64,000 nucleotides of DNA from an uncultured Clostridia bacterium (GCA_934663625.1 CAKUKP010000002.1:12003-76002); one strand, 5' to 3'; shown: positions 30,713 to 40,195, counted from the stretch's first letter. A program made the numbers and translations. The notes: generated by a model not told the origin, from the sequence alone.

Positions 30713-31795
30713 TTATTCACCCTTGCCTTCCTTCAGCGCGCCTTCCAGTTCGGCGGTGCGTTCCGGCGAATTGTACAGATGGCACGCGCAGAAGTGATCC
30801 GGCTCCAATTCCATAAAATCGGGGGTGAAGTGCTTGCAGATTTCCATACAATCCTTGCAGCGGGTATGGAATTTGCAGCCCTTCGGCGGGTTGGCGGGCG
30901 AAGGAATGCTGCCCTCCAGAATGATGCGATCCATCTTGTAATCCGGATCGGGCACGGGAATCGCCGAGAACAGCGCCCGCGTATAGGGATGCATGGGCTT
31001 CGCGTACAGCTTATCCGTGGGCGCGAATTCCACCATATTGCCCAGATACATCACGCCCACCGTATCGGAGATATGCTCCACCACGGAAAGATCGTGCGAA
31101 ATGAACAGATAGGTCAGCCCGAACTGCTTTTGCAGATCGCGCAGCAGATTGATGATCTGCGCCTGAATGGAAACATCCAGCGCGGAAACCGGTTCATCGC
31201 ACAGGATGAAATCGGGATTCAGCGCAAGCGCGCGGGCGATGCAGATGCGCTGCCGCTGGCCGCCGGAAAATTCATGGGGATAGCGCCCCTTATAATACTC
31301 CGGCAGACCGCACGCCTGCATCACGCGGGTGATATAATCATCGAATTCCTCCGGCGGCACGATATTGTGTTCGCGCACGGCTTCGCCGATGATTTCGCCG
31401 ACGGGCAGGCGCGGCGAAAGGCTGGAATAGGGATCCTGAAAGATGATCTGGATATCGGGGCGATTCTTTCGCAGCTCCTTCTTATCCAGCGAAAAGATTT
31501 CCTTTCCGTTGAAATACACTTCGCCGTCGGTTTTATCCATCAGGCGCAGAATGGTTCTGCCGATGGTGGATTTACCGCAGCCGGATTCGCCCACCAGACC
31601 CATCGTGGTGCCGCGGCGAATCTTGAAGGATGCGCCGTCCACCGCCTTCACATAGCCGATCGTGCGCTTGAAAAAGCTGGACTTGATCGGGAAATACTTC
31701 TTCAGGTTTTTGACCACCAGCAGATACTGCGGATCATTTTCAGCGCCGTCAAAGCCGGATGCGGCATAGGCGTCGCGAATCTTTTCTTCACTCAT
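30713..31795 (-). CDS. oppF: Oligopeptide ABC importer ATPase, OppF/DppF type
   Basis: The 360-residue ATPase has Walker A GESGCGKSTIG (about 69-79), signature FSGGQRQRICIARAL, Walker B FILCDEPVSALDVS, and an Opp-type C-terminal extension with a Cys cluster (CKFHTRCKDCMEICK). The cluster matches the iron-sulfur or metal motif known in Dpp/Opp ATPases. It pairs with the adjacent OppD to drive peptide uptake. It is fifth in the operon, one base after OppD. The start is ATG 31795. Confidence 0.92.
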   Translation of the reverse strand: MSEEKIRDAYAASGFDGAENDPQYLLVVKNLKKYFPIKSSFFKRTIGYVKAVDGASFKIRRGTTMGLVGESGCGKSTIGRTILRLMDKTDGEVYFNGKEIFSLDKKELRKNRPDIQIIFQDPYSSLSPRLPVGEIIGEAVREHNIVPPEEFDDYITRVMQACGLPEYYKGRYPHEFSGGQRQRICIARALALNPDFILCDEPVSALDVSIQAQIINLLRDLQKQFGLTYLFISHDLSVVEHISDTVGVMYLGNMVEFAPTDKLYAKPMHPYTRALFSAIPVPDPDYKMDRIILEGSIPSPANPPKGCKFHTRCKDCMEICKHFTPDFMELEPDHFCACHLYNSPERTAELEGALKEGKGE

Positions 31796-31796
31796 T

Positions 31797-32978
31797 TCAG
31801 CGATCCTCCAGTTCTACGGATTTGGGATAGGAAAGCGCTTCGCCGCTCTCTAGGAAACGATAGCAGGATACCGTGTGGGTATCGCTGATGCGAATCTCCG
31901 GCGGATATTTGCCATCGCAGTGTTCGCACCGCATTTCGCAGCGATCGCGGAAATAGCAGTAATTGGGCATATCCACGGGGTTCGGCACGCTGCCGGGGAT
32001 GTTATACAGTTCATCCACCTTGCGGCCGACCACGGGCTTGGAACGCATCAGACCGATGGTGTAGGGATGCGCGGGATGATGGAAGATATCATCCGCCGTG
32101 CCCTTCTCCACCACGCGCCCCGCATACATGACCACCACATAATCCGCCATGCCCGCGACCACGCCCAGATCGTGCGTGATCAGCATGATCGATGAAGAAA
32201 GCTTATCCTTCAGCGATTGCAACAGATCCAGAATCTGCGCCTGAATGGTTACATCCAGCGCGGTGGTCGGCTCATCGGCGATGATCAGCGTGGGGTTGCA
32301 CGCCAGCGCGATGGCGATCATTACGCGCTGCCGCATACCGCCGGAAAGCTCGTGCGGATACATGGTGTATACGCCTTCCTTATTGGCGATGCCCACCAGC
32401 GCCAGCATTTCCAGCGTGCGCGCCTTGATCTGCTCCTGCGTCATATCCGGATTGTGCAGCTTGATCACCTCGTCCACCTGCATACCGATGCGGAACACGG
32501 GGTTCAGGCTGGTCATCGGCTCCTGAAAGATCATGGACATGCGGTTGCCGCGGATATCCTGCATCTTGGCGTTCGGGGTGTTTACGATGTTCAGCGCCGT
32601 GCCGTCGCCATTGTTGAAGCGGATTTCTCCGCCCGCGGTCTGTCCCGTGGGGCGGGGCAGCAGCTGCATCAGCGAAAGGCTGGTAACGGATTTGCCGCAG
32701 CCGGATTCGCCCACGACGCCCACCGTGGAATGCTTCGGCACATCGAAGGATACGCCGTCCACCGCGTGCACGGTGCCCACATCGGTAAAGAAGTAGGTGC
32801 AGACGTTGTCAAATTCCACAACGTTGTTTTCATCGCGCATTTTGGTGATATATTTGGAAGGATCCCTGCCCGCCGCGGCGCGCTCGGCCTCCAGCCGGCG
32901 GGTGATGCGGCGGTTATAGCGGCTGATGCGCCGCGATTCCTTCGCGGATATATAGGATTTATTCTTGCTGTCAGACAT
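31797..32978 (-). CDS. oppD: Oligopeptide ABC importer ATPase, OppD/DppD type
   Basis: The 393-residue ATPase has Walker A GESGCGKSVTS, signature LSGGMRQRVMIAIAL, Walker B LIIADEPTTALDVT and a C-terminal Cys cluster (CYFRDRCEMRCEHC) near 345. About 50 extra, basic N-terminal residues precede the ATPase core; this is longer than usual. It forms the second nucleotide-binding subunit of the peptide importer. ATG 32978 follows GAGGGAGGGCG. OppC ends 14 bases upstream. Confidence 0.92.
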   Translation of the reverse strand: MSDSKNKSYISAKESRRISRYNRRITRRLEAERAAAGRDPSKYITKMRDENNVVEFDNVCTYFFTDVGTVHAVDGVSFDVPKHSTVGVVGESGCGKSVTSLSLMQLLPRPTGQTAGGEIRFNNGDGTALNIVNTPNAKMQDIRGNRMSMIFQEPMTSLNPVFRIGMQVDEVIKLHNPDMTQEQIKARTLEMLALVGIANKEGVYTMYPHELSGGMRQRVMIAIALACNPTLIIADEPTTALDVTIQAQILDLLQSLKDKLSSSIMLITHDLGVVAGMADYVVVMYAGRVVEKGTADDIFHHPAHPYTIGLMRSKPVVGRKVDELYNIPGSVPNPVDMPNYCYFRDRCEMRCEHCDGKYPPEIRISDTHTVSCYRFLESGEALSYPKSVELEDR

Positions 32979-32992
32979 TGCTTCGCCCTCCC

Positions 32993-35026
32993 TCAGCGCT
33001 TGGCCTTCGGGTCATACGCATCGCGCAGACCATCGCCCACGAAGTTGAACGCAATTACGGTAAAGCAGATCAGCAGGCCTACCGGAATCCAGATGTGCGC
33101 ATAATGCGCCATCGCGGATGCGGAGGATACGCTGTTGATGATCGTGCCCCAGGTTGCCAGCGGGTGCTTTACGCCCAGACCCAGATAGGAAAGCGTGGAT
33201 TCGGTCAGAATCGTGCTGCCCATGCCCATCGTAGCAGATACGATCAGCTGCGGCATAACGTTCGGCACCAGATGGCGGAAGATGCGCGCCTTGACGCGAA
33301 TGCCGGTCGCCTCGGTCGCCACCATGAATTCCTGTTCGCGCAGGGACAAAATCTGTCCGCGCACCAGCCGCGCCACGCTCGCCCAGCCCATCAGACCCAG
33401 TACCGCCATCATGACCAGCAGGCGGATGTAGGTATCCACGCGCATCGCGTCCATCATCGCGCCCAGAATGATCATGATCGGCGTGCTGGGCAGACAATAG
33501 AAGATATCCACCAGGCGCATGATCAGGTTATCCACCCATTTGCCATAGAAGCCCGCAAGGCCGCCCATGATGATGCCCAGCAGGGATTCCAGGAAAACGA
33601 CCACGAAGCCGACCATCAGCGAAATGCGGCCGCCGTACATGATGCGCGAGAACACATCGAAGCCATCGCCATCCGTGCCCAGAATATGCGCGGCGGAGGG
33701 AGATGCATACATATCGATCACGTAGATGATCTGATCGCAGTTCACCACGTATTCGCCGGTATCCTTCTGCGTAATGCGCAGCTCGGTATCGTTGTACTGC
33801 AGATTGCCGTCCGTATCATAGGCGTATTCGCCGGCGTCGTTCTGCGCGGGCAGCGCGTAGGTAAACGCGCCGTTGTGCAAGCCGGCTTCGTTCATGCCCT
33901 TGATGCATTCGTACAGCGCGGTTTTCAGGCCGTATTCCATCGTATCATCGCCATTGTAGCGGCGCATGACGAAGGTTGTAAATTCGGCGTATTCATTGCC
34001 ATCGGCATCGCGGATCACCAGAATGCCGTCCTCCGGCTGGATGGTGTAATCCGCGCCATCCGCGGTGAAGCTTCCGTCCGCGGCGTGCAGCAGCGCCTGC
34101 ACGCGGAATTCATCGCTCGCCTGCTGGCTTACATCATAGGTATCCAGCGCGCAGCGCGTGTACACGCGCACGATCTTCGAATCCACGGCGCGGTATACCG
34201 CTCCGCCCTCGCCCGCGATCACGGGAAGGTACGTATTGCCCTCGAAATCAAAGGCGTTTCCGCCCGCGGCTTCCGCGGCGGCTTCAAATTCGGGGGTCAT
34301 CGCTTCGCCCTCGTAGATAAAGCCCTCGGTGCTCGCCGTGATTTCGTATTTCTTCGCCTTCGCCATCTGGTAGGTGTAGGTCACGCCGCCAAATTCGAAG
34401 GTGCCGTTCTTGCCCTTGCACGCCTTTACGGCGGTCTTGACGAAATCATCGCCCAGATCATCGGTCTCATAGCTTACGCGCTTGCCAACGGAATCCAGCG
34501 TGCCGATCAGCGCGGCGCCGCTGCCGAAGGAGCAGATCTTTTCCGCCTGCGCCTGATCCAGCGAATATACGTTATCCGCGATATAATCATAGGCGTAGAT
34601 CATGCCATCATCGCCCAGGAAGGCATGGCGCGTTTCGCCGTCCGCCTGCATTTTCTTGATCGCGGTATTCGCCATATTGGCGGCGTTGGTATTGACCTTC
34701 GCATCGCCATCCACGGTATAGCCGGTGTAGGCGCTGTTTTCCTTCGCCAGCGCGTAATTTACGTTCTGCGAAGCATATTTATAGAAGATATCCTTCTGAC
34801 CGTAGGCGTAAAACAGCGGGCCCACGAACGAAAACAGGAACATGACGATCAGCGTGCAGGTTCCGAACACCGCCAGGCGGTTTCGGATGAAGCGCTTGAA
34901 CACCTGCCGCGCGGGGGACAATACCTTCACGCGGGATACATCGTCCAGATGGATTTCCGATTGCGTCTGATCCGCGGCGGGCGCGCTCTTCTTTTTCAGA
35001 ACTTCATTCAGATTGTAGGAAGCCAT
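32993..35026 (-). CDS. oppC: Peptide ABC importer permease OppC with large extracytoplasmic insertion
   Basis: The 677-residue permease is about twice the usual OppC length of 280-340. Membrane segment 1 is at about 52-76. The conserved HILGTDGDGFDVFSRIMYGG motif resumes only at residue 447. Five more membrane segments and the EAT-G coupling region (ATEATGIRVKARIFRHL, about 570) follow, all normal. The roughly 365 residues between are soluble, acidic and rich in Tyr, Gly and Asp, and should lie outside the membrane next to the binding protein. The frame is uninterrupted and codon use does not change visibly. The insert is not recognisable to me. Confidence 0.9.
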   Translation of the reverse strand: MASYNLNEVLKKKSAPAADQTQSEIHLDDVSRVKVLSPARQVFKRFIRNRLAVFGTCTLIVMFLFSFVGPLFYAYGQKDIFYKYASQNVNYALAKENSAYTGYTVDGDAKVNTNAANMANTAIKKMQADGETRHAFLGDDGMIYAYDYIADNVYSLDQAQAEKICSFGSGAALIGTLDSVGKRVSYETDDLGDDFVKTAVKACKGKNGTFEFGGVTYTYQMAKAKKYEITASTEGFIYEGEAMTPEFEAAAEAAGGNAFDFEGNTYLPVIAGEGGAVYRAVDSKIVRVYTRCALDTYDVSQQASDEFRVQALLHAADGSFTADGADYTIQPEDGILVIRDADGNEYAEFTTFVMRRYNGDDTMEYGLKTALYECIKGMNEAGLHNGAFTYALPAQNDAGEYAYDTDGNLQYNDTELRITQKDTGEYVVNCDQIIYVIDMYASPSAAHILGTDGDGFDVFSRIMYGGRISLMVGFVVVFLESLLGIIMGGLAGFYGKWVDNLIMRLVDIFYCLPSTPIMIILGAMMDAMRVDTYIRLLVMMAVLGLMGWASVARLVRGQILSLREQEFMVATEATGIRVKARIFRHLVPNVMPQLIVSATMGMGSTILTESTLSYLGLGVKHPLATWGTIINSVSSASAMAHYAHIWIPVGLLICFTVIAFNFVGDGLRDAYDPKAKR

Positions 35027-35038
35027 TTGCGCACCCCC

Positions 35039-36028
35039 TTAGCTCAGCCGCACGCGCGGGTCCACCGCGGCGTACAGCAAATCGGACAGCAGATTTCCCA
35101 GCAGCGTAAGGATGGAAATGAACGCCAGATAGAACATCACGAAGGGAATATCCGCCTGAATCATCGAATTGTAGGAGGTATAGCCGATGCCGCGAATGCC
35201 GAACAGCGTTTCGGTAATCAGCGCGCCGGAAAACAGACTCGGCAGCGAACCGCCCAGCACGGTAATCAGCGGGATCAGCGTATTTCGGAAGGCGTGGCGG
35301 CTGATGACCTTATTTTCCGGCACGCCCTTGGCGCGCGCGGTGCGGATATAATCGGCGGACAGCACTTCCAACATATTTGTACGGGTATAGCGCATCAGCG
35401 AGCCGATGGAAATCACCGTGAGCGTGACCGCCGGCAGCACGAAATGCTTCGCCATATCCAGGAATTTTCCAAATTCAGAAAGGTACAGATAATCGCGCCC
35501 CTGCATACCGGTTAAATCAAACCAGCCCAGCTTAATCGAAAATACGTACTTCAGCAGGGTCGCCAGGAAGAATGTGGGCATCGAAATACACACCATCGAA
35601 ACTACGGTAGTGAAATAATCGGTAAAGGAATACTGCTTGCGCGCAGCCTTTACGCCCAGCGGGATCGCAATGATGATTTGAAAGAACATCGATACCAGGC
35701 TGAGCGCGAAGCTGTACCAGATCACATCGCGGAACTTTGCGGTAACAGACATATTCCATGCCCAGCTTTCGCCCCAGTTGCCGGTGAGGGCGCTCTTAAT
35801 CCAGGTAAGGTAACCGCGCAGCACGCCCTTGTTCATGCCGTACTGCTCATTTAAATCTTCCAGCCATTCGGTGTAGCTCTTGCCCGCGCCGGGACGCGAA
35901 GCCAGCTCGCGCGCCTTCGTTTCCAGATAGCCCGCGGGCATATTGTACATCAGAATATAGATCAGGAACATGACGAAAAACAGTATCACGATGCTGTAAA
36001 GCAAGCGCTTTGCTGTGTACTTCAGCAT
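35039..36028 (-). CDS. oppB: Peptide ABC importer permease OppB
   Basis: The 329-residue permease has an N-terminal membrane segment (about 8-30), the conserved GNWGESW region, five further membrane segments and the EAA-type coupling loop (DYIRTARAKGVPENKVISRHAFRNTL, about 225-250). It forms the translocation pore with OppC. ATG 36028 follows AAGGAGAGAGAGC. It lies second in the operon after the binding protein, with a strong GC stem-loop between them. Confidence 0.93.
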   Translation of the reverse strand: MLKYTAKRLLYSIVILFFVMFLIYILMYNMPAGYLETKARELASRPGAGKSYTEWLEDLNEQYGMNKGVLRGYLTWIKSALTGNWGESWAWNMSVTAKFRDVIWYSFALSLVSMFFQIIIAIPLGVKAARKQYSFTDYFTTVVSMVCISMPTFFLATLLKYVFSIKLGWFDLTGMQGRDYLYLSEFGKFLDMAKHFVLPAVTLTVISIGSLMRYTRTNMLEVLSADYIRTARAKGVPENKVISRHAFRNTLIPLITVLGGSLPSLFSGALITETLFGIRGIGYTSYNSMIQADIPFVMFYLAFISILTLLGNLLSDLLYAAVDPRVRLS

Positions 36029-36058
36029 TTTGCTCTCTCTCCTTATAATATGCTTGTG

Positions 36059-36086
36059 CCGGAGGGCGGCAGGCGCCGCCCTCCGG
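36059..36086 (-). other. Intercistronic GC stem-loop between oppA and oppB
   Basis: CCGGAGGGCGGC (36059-36070) and GCCGCCCTCCGG (36075-36086) form a 12-bp perfect stem with a 4-base loop. On the transcribed minus strand no T-run follows. It probably stabilises or partially ends the binding-protein transcript rather than terminating the operon. Confidence 0.6.
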
Positions 36087-36178
36087 TTTTGTCAAGAATT
36101 GTCGATGGTTTCCCGCGGAAGCCGCCGACCCGCAAAACTACGTTGCGAATTCTTGCATTTCAAATAATCCTGAAGAGA

Positions 36179-38464
36179 TTACTTTACAGCCAGGGTGTTG
36201 ATTTCCGCAGCCCAGCCCCAGTAGGGAGTCATATCCTTGGGCAGGGTTTCGGTATCGATGCGGATCGTGGAAGCTACGACGGCGTCCTTGCGCTGATACA
36301 GCGGCAGTTCAACGCCCCAATCCAGGATCTCTTCCATCGCGGACTTGTAGGTCGCCTTGCGGAAATCGGTATCCGGGCTGGTGCGGCCCGCCATGATCAG
36401 CTCATCCAGTTCATCAGATACGATCTGATAGTGGTTGGAGTTGGTGTTCTGGCCGTTTGCGTTGGAGGAATGATATACCTGGTACATATCGGGATCCGCA
36501 GTGGCCTGCCATGCAGCCGCCCACATCTGCGCGGTGTTGCTTTCCAGCGCGTTGTTCCATACGGAGGTGCCGACGTCGTTCACCTGCATGGTGATGCCGA
36601 TCTTCGCCAGCTGTTCAGAGGCGGCAACTGCCACGCCGTACGCCGGATGGTCGCCGATGCCCTGGCCGGGGATCATGACCTCGTAGGATAGGGAAGCGCC
36701 TTCGGGAGCCGCGGTGAACTTGCCGGCCGCATCGTCCCAGGTGAAGCCCGCCGCCTTCAGATAGCCGATCGCCGCGGTCAGCGCCGCATCGTACTTCTGT
36801 TCATCGCTCATGCCCTCGGTGTAGATGGGATTGCCGTCCACATCGCGGGAATAGCAGTTTTCATAGCCTTCATCGGTCGGACGCGGCGCCGCCCAGCTGG
36901 TGTTGGAGATGGGGTACTGGATGACCGCAGCGCGATCGCCGTAGTAGGAGTTCACAACGGTATCACGATATACGCTCAGCAGGGTCATGAACGCCTTGCG
37001 CAGATCCTTGGATTCCTCGGAACCTGCTTCGCCCGCCACGGAAACCAGATTGGCGTTGATGCCAACATAGCCGTAGCCGCGATAGTCGATCAGGGTGGTG
37101 GTCAGGGTGTCGCCGGTCAGCTCGCCGTTGGAGTTGGCGTCCTGGATGGCGGCGACGGTATCGGCGCTGATGGACGGCAGCGCGATATCGAAGGTACCGG
37201 TGATGATGCCGGGCACATAGTCGGAATCGATCGCGGTCTGCATCAGCAGATTCTTGGTGGCGGGTTCGCCTTCGAAGTACAGGGGATTGGCTTCCAGCGT
37301 TACCACGCCGTTTTCATAGCCCTTGAACAGGTATGCGCCGGAGCCCAGAGGTTCGCGGGTCTTGGACTTCACGCCGGAAAGATCGCCCTTTACGAAGCCG
37401 AAGGAATCTTCGCCGTTGTACAGTTCGGGATCGCCGTAGTAGTGCAGCGGCGCTACCAGGATGCCCAACTGATAGATCGTCGTCGTGCTGAATTCGGTGG
37501 TATGGATGGTCATGCTGTAATCGCCGGTCTTCTTGATACCGCTGATGGACTTCACGGTATCGCCGGTGGCTACGCCGTAGCCATACTTGGCGGTATAATC
37601 ATCGATGAAATCAGTCAGCGCGCTGCCGGCAGATTCGGTATCGGAAGCTTCGAAGATGGTGCCGAAGTTGGCTTCAATCGCCTTCCAGTAATCGGCGGCG
37701 GTTGCGCCCTCGGTCCATGCATCGCCATAGCCCCATTCGGTCATGCCGAACTTCACCGCCAGAGACGCATCCGCGCGGATCTCATCGGCGGTCGCTTCGA
37801 TATCGGATGCATTATCATCGGCATAGTTGGCGACGACGTAATCTACGATTTCCTGCGCGAACTTTTCGCCCGCAGCATCAACGTCCGCCCAGAAAGCGGT
37901 CTGGGTGGCTTCATCCCACTTGGAGAAATCGGTGTTGTCGCGTCCGGCTTCGGCAATCAGCGTGCCCAGCGCGGTCATGGACTTATAGTACTCATCCATG
38001 CCTTCGATGGGCAGCGTATAGAACGTGGAAGCGCCATCATAGGTAGGATCGCTCAGCACGTACATATCGAAGATCACGTCATCGATCGTCATGGGCGTGC
38101 CATCGGAGAATACGACGTCGTCGCGCAGGGTGATGTTGTAATCAACAGTGCTGTCGTCGTTCATCACGATATCCAGATTGGCAAGACCATAGTAGGTGTA
38201 ATCGGTGCCGTTGTAGTTCACGGTTTCGCCTTCGATGCTGTTCTGCAGTACGTTGCCGCCGCGGTCGCTGGGCAGCAGGTAGGTGAACACCATCTCGGTC
38301 AGTTCGGTATCATATGCGACGGTGGTGAAGAACGGGCTGAACTTCTCGCCGAAGGTTGAAGTCGCGTACACGAGCGTATCGGTGCGCGCTTCAGTGGTTT
38401 CTGCAACGCCCGCGAAGGACAGAACCATCGCCAGCATCAGCAGAAGAGAAACGATTTTCTTCAT
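36179..38464 (-). CDS. oppA: Peptide-type extracellular solute-binding protein, family 5
   Basis: The 761-residue protein is the binding component of the importer. It is longer than usual (about 550-600). ATG 38464 follows AGGGAGGATAATTCA; the open frame upstream is not used. A signal peptide covers about 1-21 (LLLMLAMVLSFAGVAE). The usual lipobox cysteine is absent and no membrane anchor is visible at the C-terminus, so retention at the cell surface is unexplained. Family 5 features include the KTREPLGSGAY segment and PISNTSWAAPRPTDEGYENC near the hinge. An extra acidic region at about 180-290 accounts for the length. Confidence 0.9.
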   Translation of the reverse strand: MKKIVSLLLMLAMVLSFAGVAETTEARTDTLVYATSTFGEKFSPFFTTVAYDTELTEMVFTYLLPSDRGGNVLQNSIEGETVNYNGTDYTYYGLANLDIVMNDDSTVDYNITLRDDVVFSDGTPMTIDDVIFDMYVLSDPTYDGASTFYTLPIEGMDEYYKSMTALGTLIAEAGRDNTDFSKWDEATQTAFWADVDAAGEKFAQEIVDYVVANYADDNASDIEATADEIRADASLAVKFGMTEWGYGDAWTEGATAADYWKAIEANFGTIFEASDTESAGSALTDFIDDYTAKYGYGVATGDTVKSISGIKKTGDYSMTIHTTEFSTTTIYQLGILVAPLHYYGDPELYNGEDSFGFVKGDLSGVKSKTREPLGSGAYLFKGYENGVVTLEANPLYFEGEPATKNLLMQTAIDSDYVPGIITGTFDIALPSISADTVAAIQDANSNGELTGDTLTTTLIDYRGYGYVGINANLVSVAGEAGSEESKDLRKAFMTLLSVYRDTVVNSYYGDRAAVIQYPISNTSWAAPRPTDEGYENCYSRDVDGNPIYTEGMSDEQKYDAALTAAIGYLKAAGFTWDDAAGKFTAAPEGASLSYEVMIPGQGIGDHPAYGVAVAASEQLAKIGITMQVNDVGTSVWNNALESNTAQMWAAAWQATADPDMYQVYHSSNANGQNTNSNHYQIVSDELDELIMAGRTSPDTDFRKATYKSAMEEILDWGVELPLYQRKDAVVASTIRIDTETLPKDMTPYWGWAAEINTLAVK

Positions 38465-38489
38465 TGAATTATCCTCCCTGTCAGATTGA

Positions 38490-38515
38490 TTTATATACAG
38501 TGCGATCGATCGCAC
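38490..38515 (-). promoter_or_regulatory. Palindrome and -10 region of the opp operon
   Basis: GTGCGATCGATCGCAC (38500-38515) is a perfect 16-bp palindrome. It sits directly before a TATATA/TATAAA -10-like element on the minus strand, about 35 bases from the binding-protein start. A repressor or activator site is plausible. Confidence 0.45.
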
Positions 38516-38543
38516 GGCATATACGCATGGATTTGCGCGGCTT

Positions 38544-39092
38544 TTATTCCGCGCGGGCGCTTTCCACCTCGGCAGCGGCAAAGCACGAAGATAATTTGTA
38601 TTGCGCAAGCGCCGATGCAAAAATACCCAGCGCCGCGGCGAGATATACGATATCCCGCGCCGTTTCCCCATATGCGATCGCATACGGGATGTGCGCAAGC
38701 GCCGATATTCCGGATAGAATCATGGCAAAGATCGGGCATCTGCGCGTGCGCGACGCGATGTGATCATTGGTTTCGCGGGTGAATTTTTCCTTCGCCAGCA
38801 TCAGATTTACCGCGCCCGCGCAGATCAGAAACACCGGCGGCAGCAAAAAGGCGAAGGGCACCATCACATAGAAAACGCGGCTGCAGCCGGCGTTGGTAAA
38901 CAGCGCCATCAGAATCAGCGCAGCCTGTGCCGCCGCCAGAGCGGCAAACGAACGTGCGCAAAGGCGCACCCGTTCCCAATTTTCCGTAAACGCGTGGTAG
39001 CTTCCGCAGTACACCGCAACGGTGCGCTTCTTTCCGTTTTTGCCGGTTACATTTTCCATCCGGTAATCCTTCAGATATTTGCGCATGCCCAT
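38544..39092 (-). CDS. Four-segment membrane protein of unknown family
   Basis: The 182-residue protein starts at ATG 39092, 8 bases after GGGGAGG. About four membrane segments are predicted (around 48-68, 74-98, 120-140 and 146-165). A short basic N-terminus and an Ala/Glu-rich C-terminus are cytoplasmic. I do not recognise a family or motif. It has its own promoter at 39136-39164 and precedes oppA by about 80 bases, so it may or may not be co-transcribed with the importer. Confidence 0.65.
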   Translation of the reverse strand: MGMRKYLKDYRMENVTGKNGKKRTVAVYCGSYHAFTENWERVRLCARSFAALAAAQAALILMALFTNAGCSRVFYVMVPFAFLLPPVFLICAGAVNLMLAKEKFTRETNDHIASRTRRCPIFAMILSGISALAHIPYAIAYGETARDIVYLAAALGIFASALAQYKLSSCFAAAEVESARAE

Positions 39093-39135
39093 CGCGGAGT
39101 CCTCCCCTCTTATACGCATATATATAGTCTTATTC

Positions 39136-39164
39136 ATTATACTCCAAATAATATGATTTCTCAA
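39136..39164 (-). promoter_or_regulatory. Promoter of the four-segment membrane protein
   Basis: TTGAGA (39159-39164) and TATAAT (39136-39141) are 17 bp apart on the minus strand. Confidence 0.7.
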
Positions 39165-39283
39165 TATGCAAAACAAAAATTCTTCGGCGGAAATTTCAAC
39201 AAAAAAGGTGCAAAATGCCATCTCGCCCCGTATTTTTTGGGCGAAGTGATATTCATACGGCGGTTTCGCCGCAGGCGGGGCGA

Positions 39284-39317
39284 TAAAAAGCCGTCCGGGC
39301 GACATCGCCCGAACGGC
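39284..39317 (-). terminator. Terminator of the Bro-N gene
   Basis: GCCGTCCGGGCGA (39290-39302) pairs with TCGCCCGAACGGC (39305-39317), followed by TTTTTATC on the minus strand. Confidence 0.85.
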
Positions 39318-39331
39318 GCAGTTTGATGCAA

Positions 39332-40195
39332 TTAATCTTCCAATTCCTTTTGCCTGCGCGCTTCCAGATGTTTGTAATTTTCGCCGGTCGCCACCCTGCG
39401 TCCGGTCTGCGCCTCCAGATTGCGGCGCGCATCTCCGGCAATCTTGCCGCCGCGCTGGGCGGCGTCGCGGTTTTCGGGCATTCCCTGCGCATCGGTGTTG
39501 CGCGCGATTTCTTTGGTCGCCGCCTCGCCAAGCTCGGTGAACAGCAGTTCAAGCGTGGTCATGTGGTCGCGCAGATTTTCATTCTTCAATCCCTTCAGCC
39601 GCTTGTATTCGGCGGGCGTCATGCCGAAGGTCGCCTTGCTGATATCGGCGGTCAGAATCGCGTAATCGCTCTGCGTTTCAACGCCGCGCTTCTTCCATTC
39701 CTCGGTAAGTTCGGCGCGGGTCGCGATCCCGCGGGCGCGCAGCGCGATCCAATCATCCGGATAGCCCTTTTTGCGGTACAGCTCCTGCGCGCGCTGAGCG
39801 GCGATTTCCGGATCGGAAATTTCGCGAATGCGCTCCGCGCCGATCGCGGCGAGCCAGCGCTTGAACGGCTCCGCCTTCGGCGAGGGGATGGATTGAATGA
39901 TGCGCAGAAGCTGCTCCGTATCGGCGCAGTCGGTCTTATAGGTTTTTCCATCCTTGGGCGAGCGCATTTTCAGTTGGTTACAATTTGTAACCAACTCTGC
40001 AGCGCCTTCTTTTTTAAGCCGATTCTTCAATACGCGCCAATAATTGCGCGCGCCATCGTAGTTCGGTTGATCCGTCAAAACGCTAACCACGTCCACGACC
40101 GAAAAATACCATTTTTCGTCCTGCCACGTGCGGCGAATCTCTTTCTGTTCAAAGAGGGCGACCCTGTTTTCTTCTGTTTTTCGATTTTCTTTCAT
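39332..40195 (-). CDS. Bro-N domain (antirepressor/DinD-like) protein
   Basis: The 287-residue protein has a Bro-N domain at about 20-115 (IRRTWQDEKWYFSVVDVV...YWRVLKNRLKKEG). The middle reads like chromosomal DinD-type proteins (FKRWLAAIGAERIREISDPE). The C-terminus is Arg- and Gln-rich. Bro-N proteins bind DNA and often act as phage antirepressors or DNA-damage proteins. There are no phage genes around it, so a chromosomal, stand-alone role fits better. The start is ATG 40195 behind GAGGTACAGAAG, with a promoter at 40266-40294. Confidence 0.82.
   Translation of the reverse strand: MKENRKTEENRVALFEQKEIRRTWQDEKWYFSVVDVVSVLTDQPNYDGARNYWRVLKNRLKKEGAAELVTNCNQLKMRSPKDGKTYKTDCADTEQLLRIIQSIPSPKAEPFKRWLAAIGAERIREISDPEIAAQRAQELYRKKGYPDDWIALRARGIATRAELTEEWKKRGVETQSDYAILTADISKATFGMTPAEYKRLKGLKNENLRDHMTTLELLFTELGEAATKEIARNTDAQGMPENRDAAQRGGKIAGDARRNLEAQTGRRVATGENYKHLEARRQKELED

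Noticed and set aside
32978..35515. 845-residue plus-strand frame over oppC and oppB
   Set aside because: It is His/Arg/Gln-rich shadow sequence opposite two clear permeases.
39332..40195. Prophage remnant
   Set aside because: The Bro-N protein stands alone. No integrase, capsid or lysis genes and no attachment-site repeats are visible around it.
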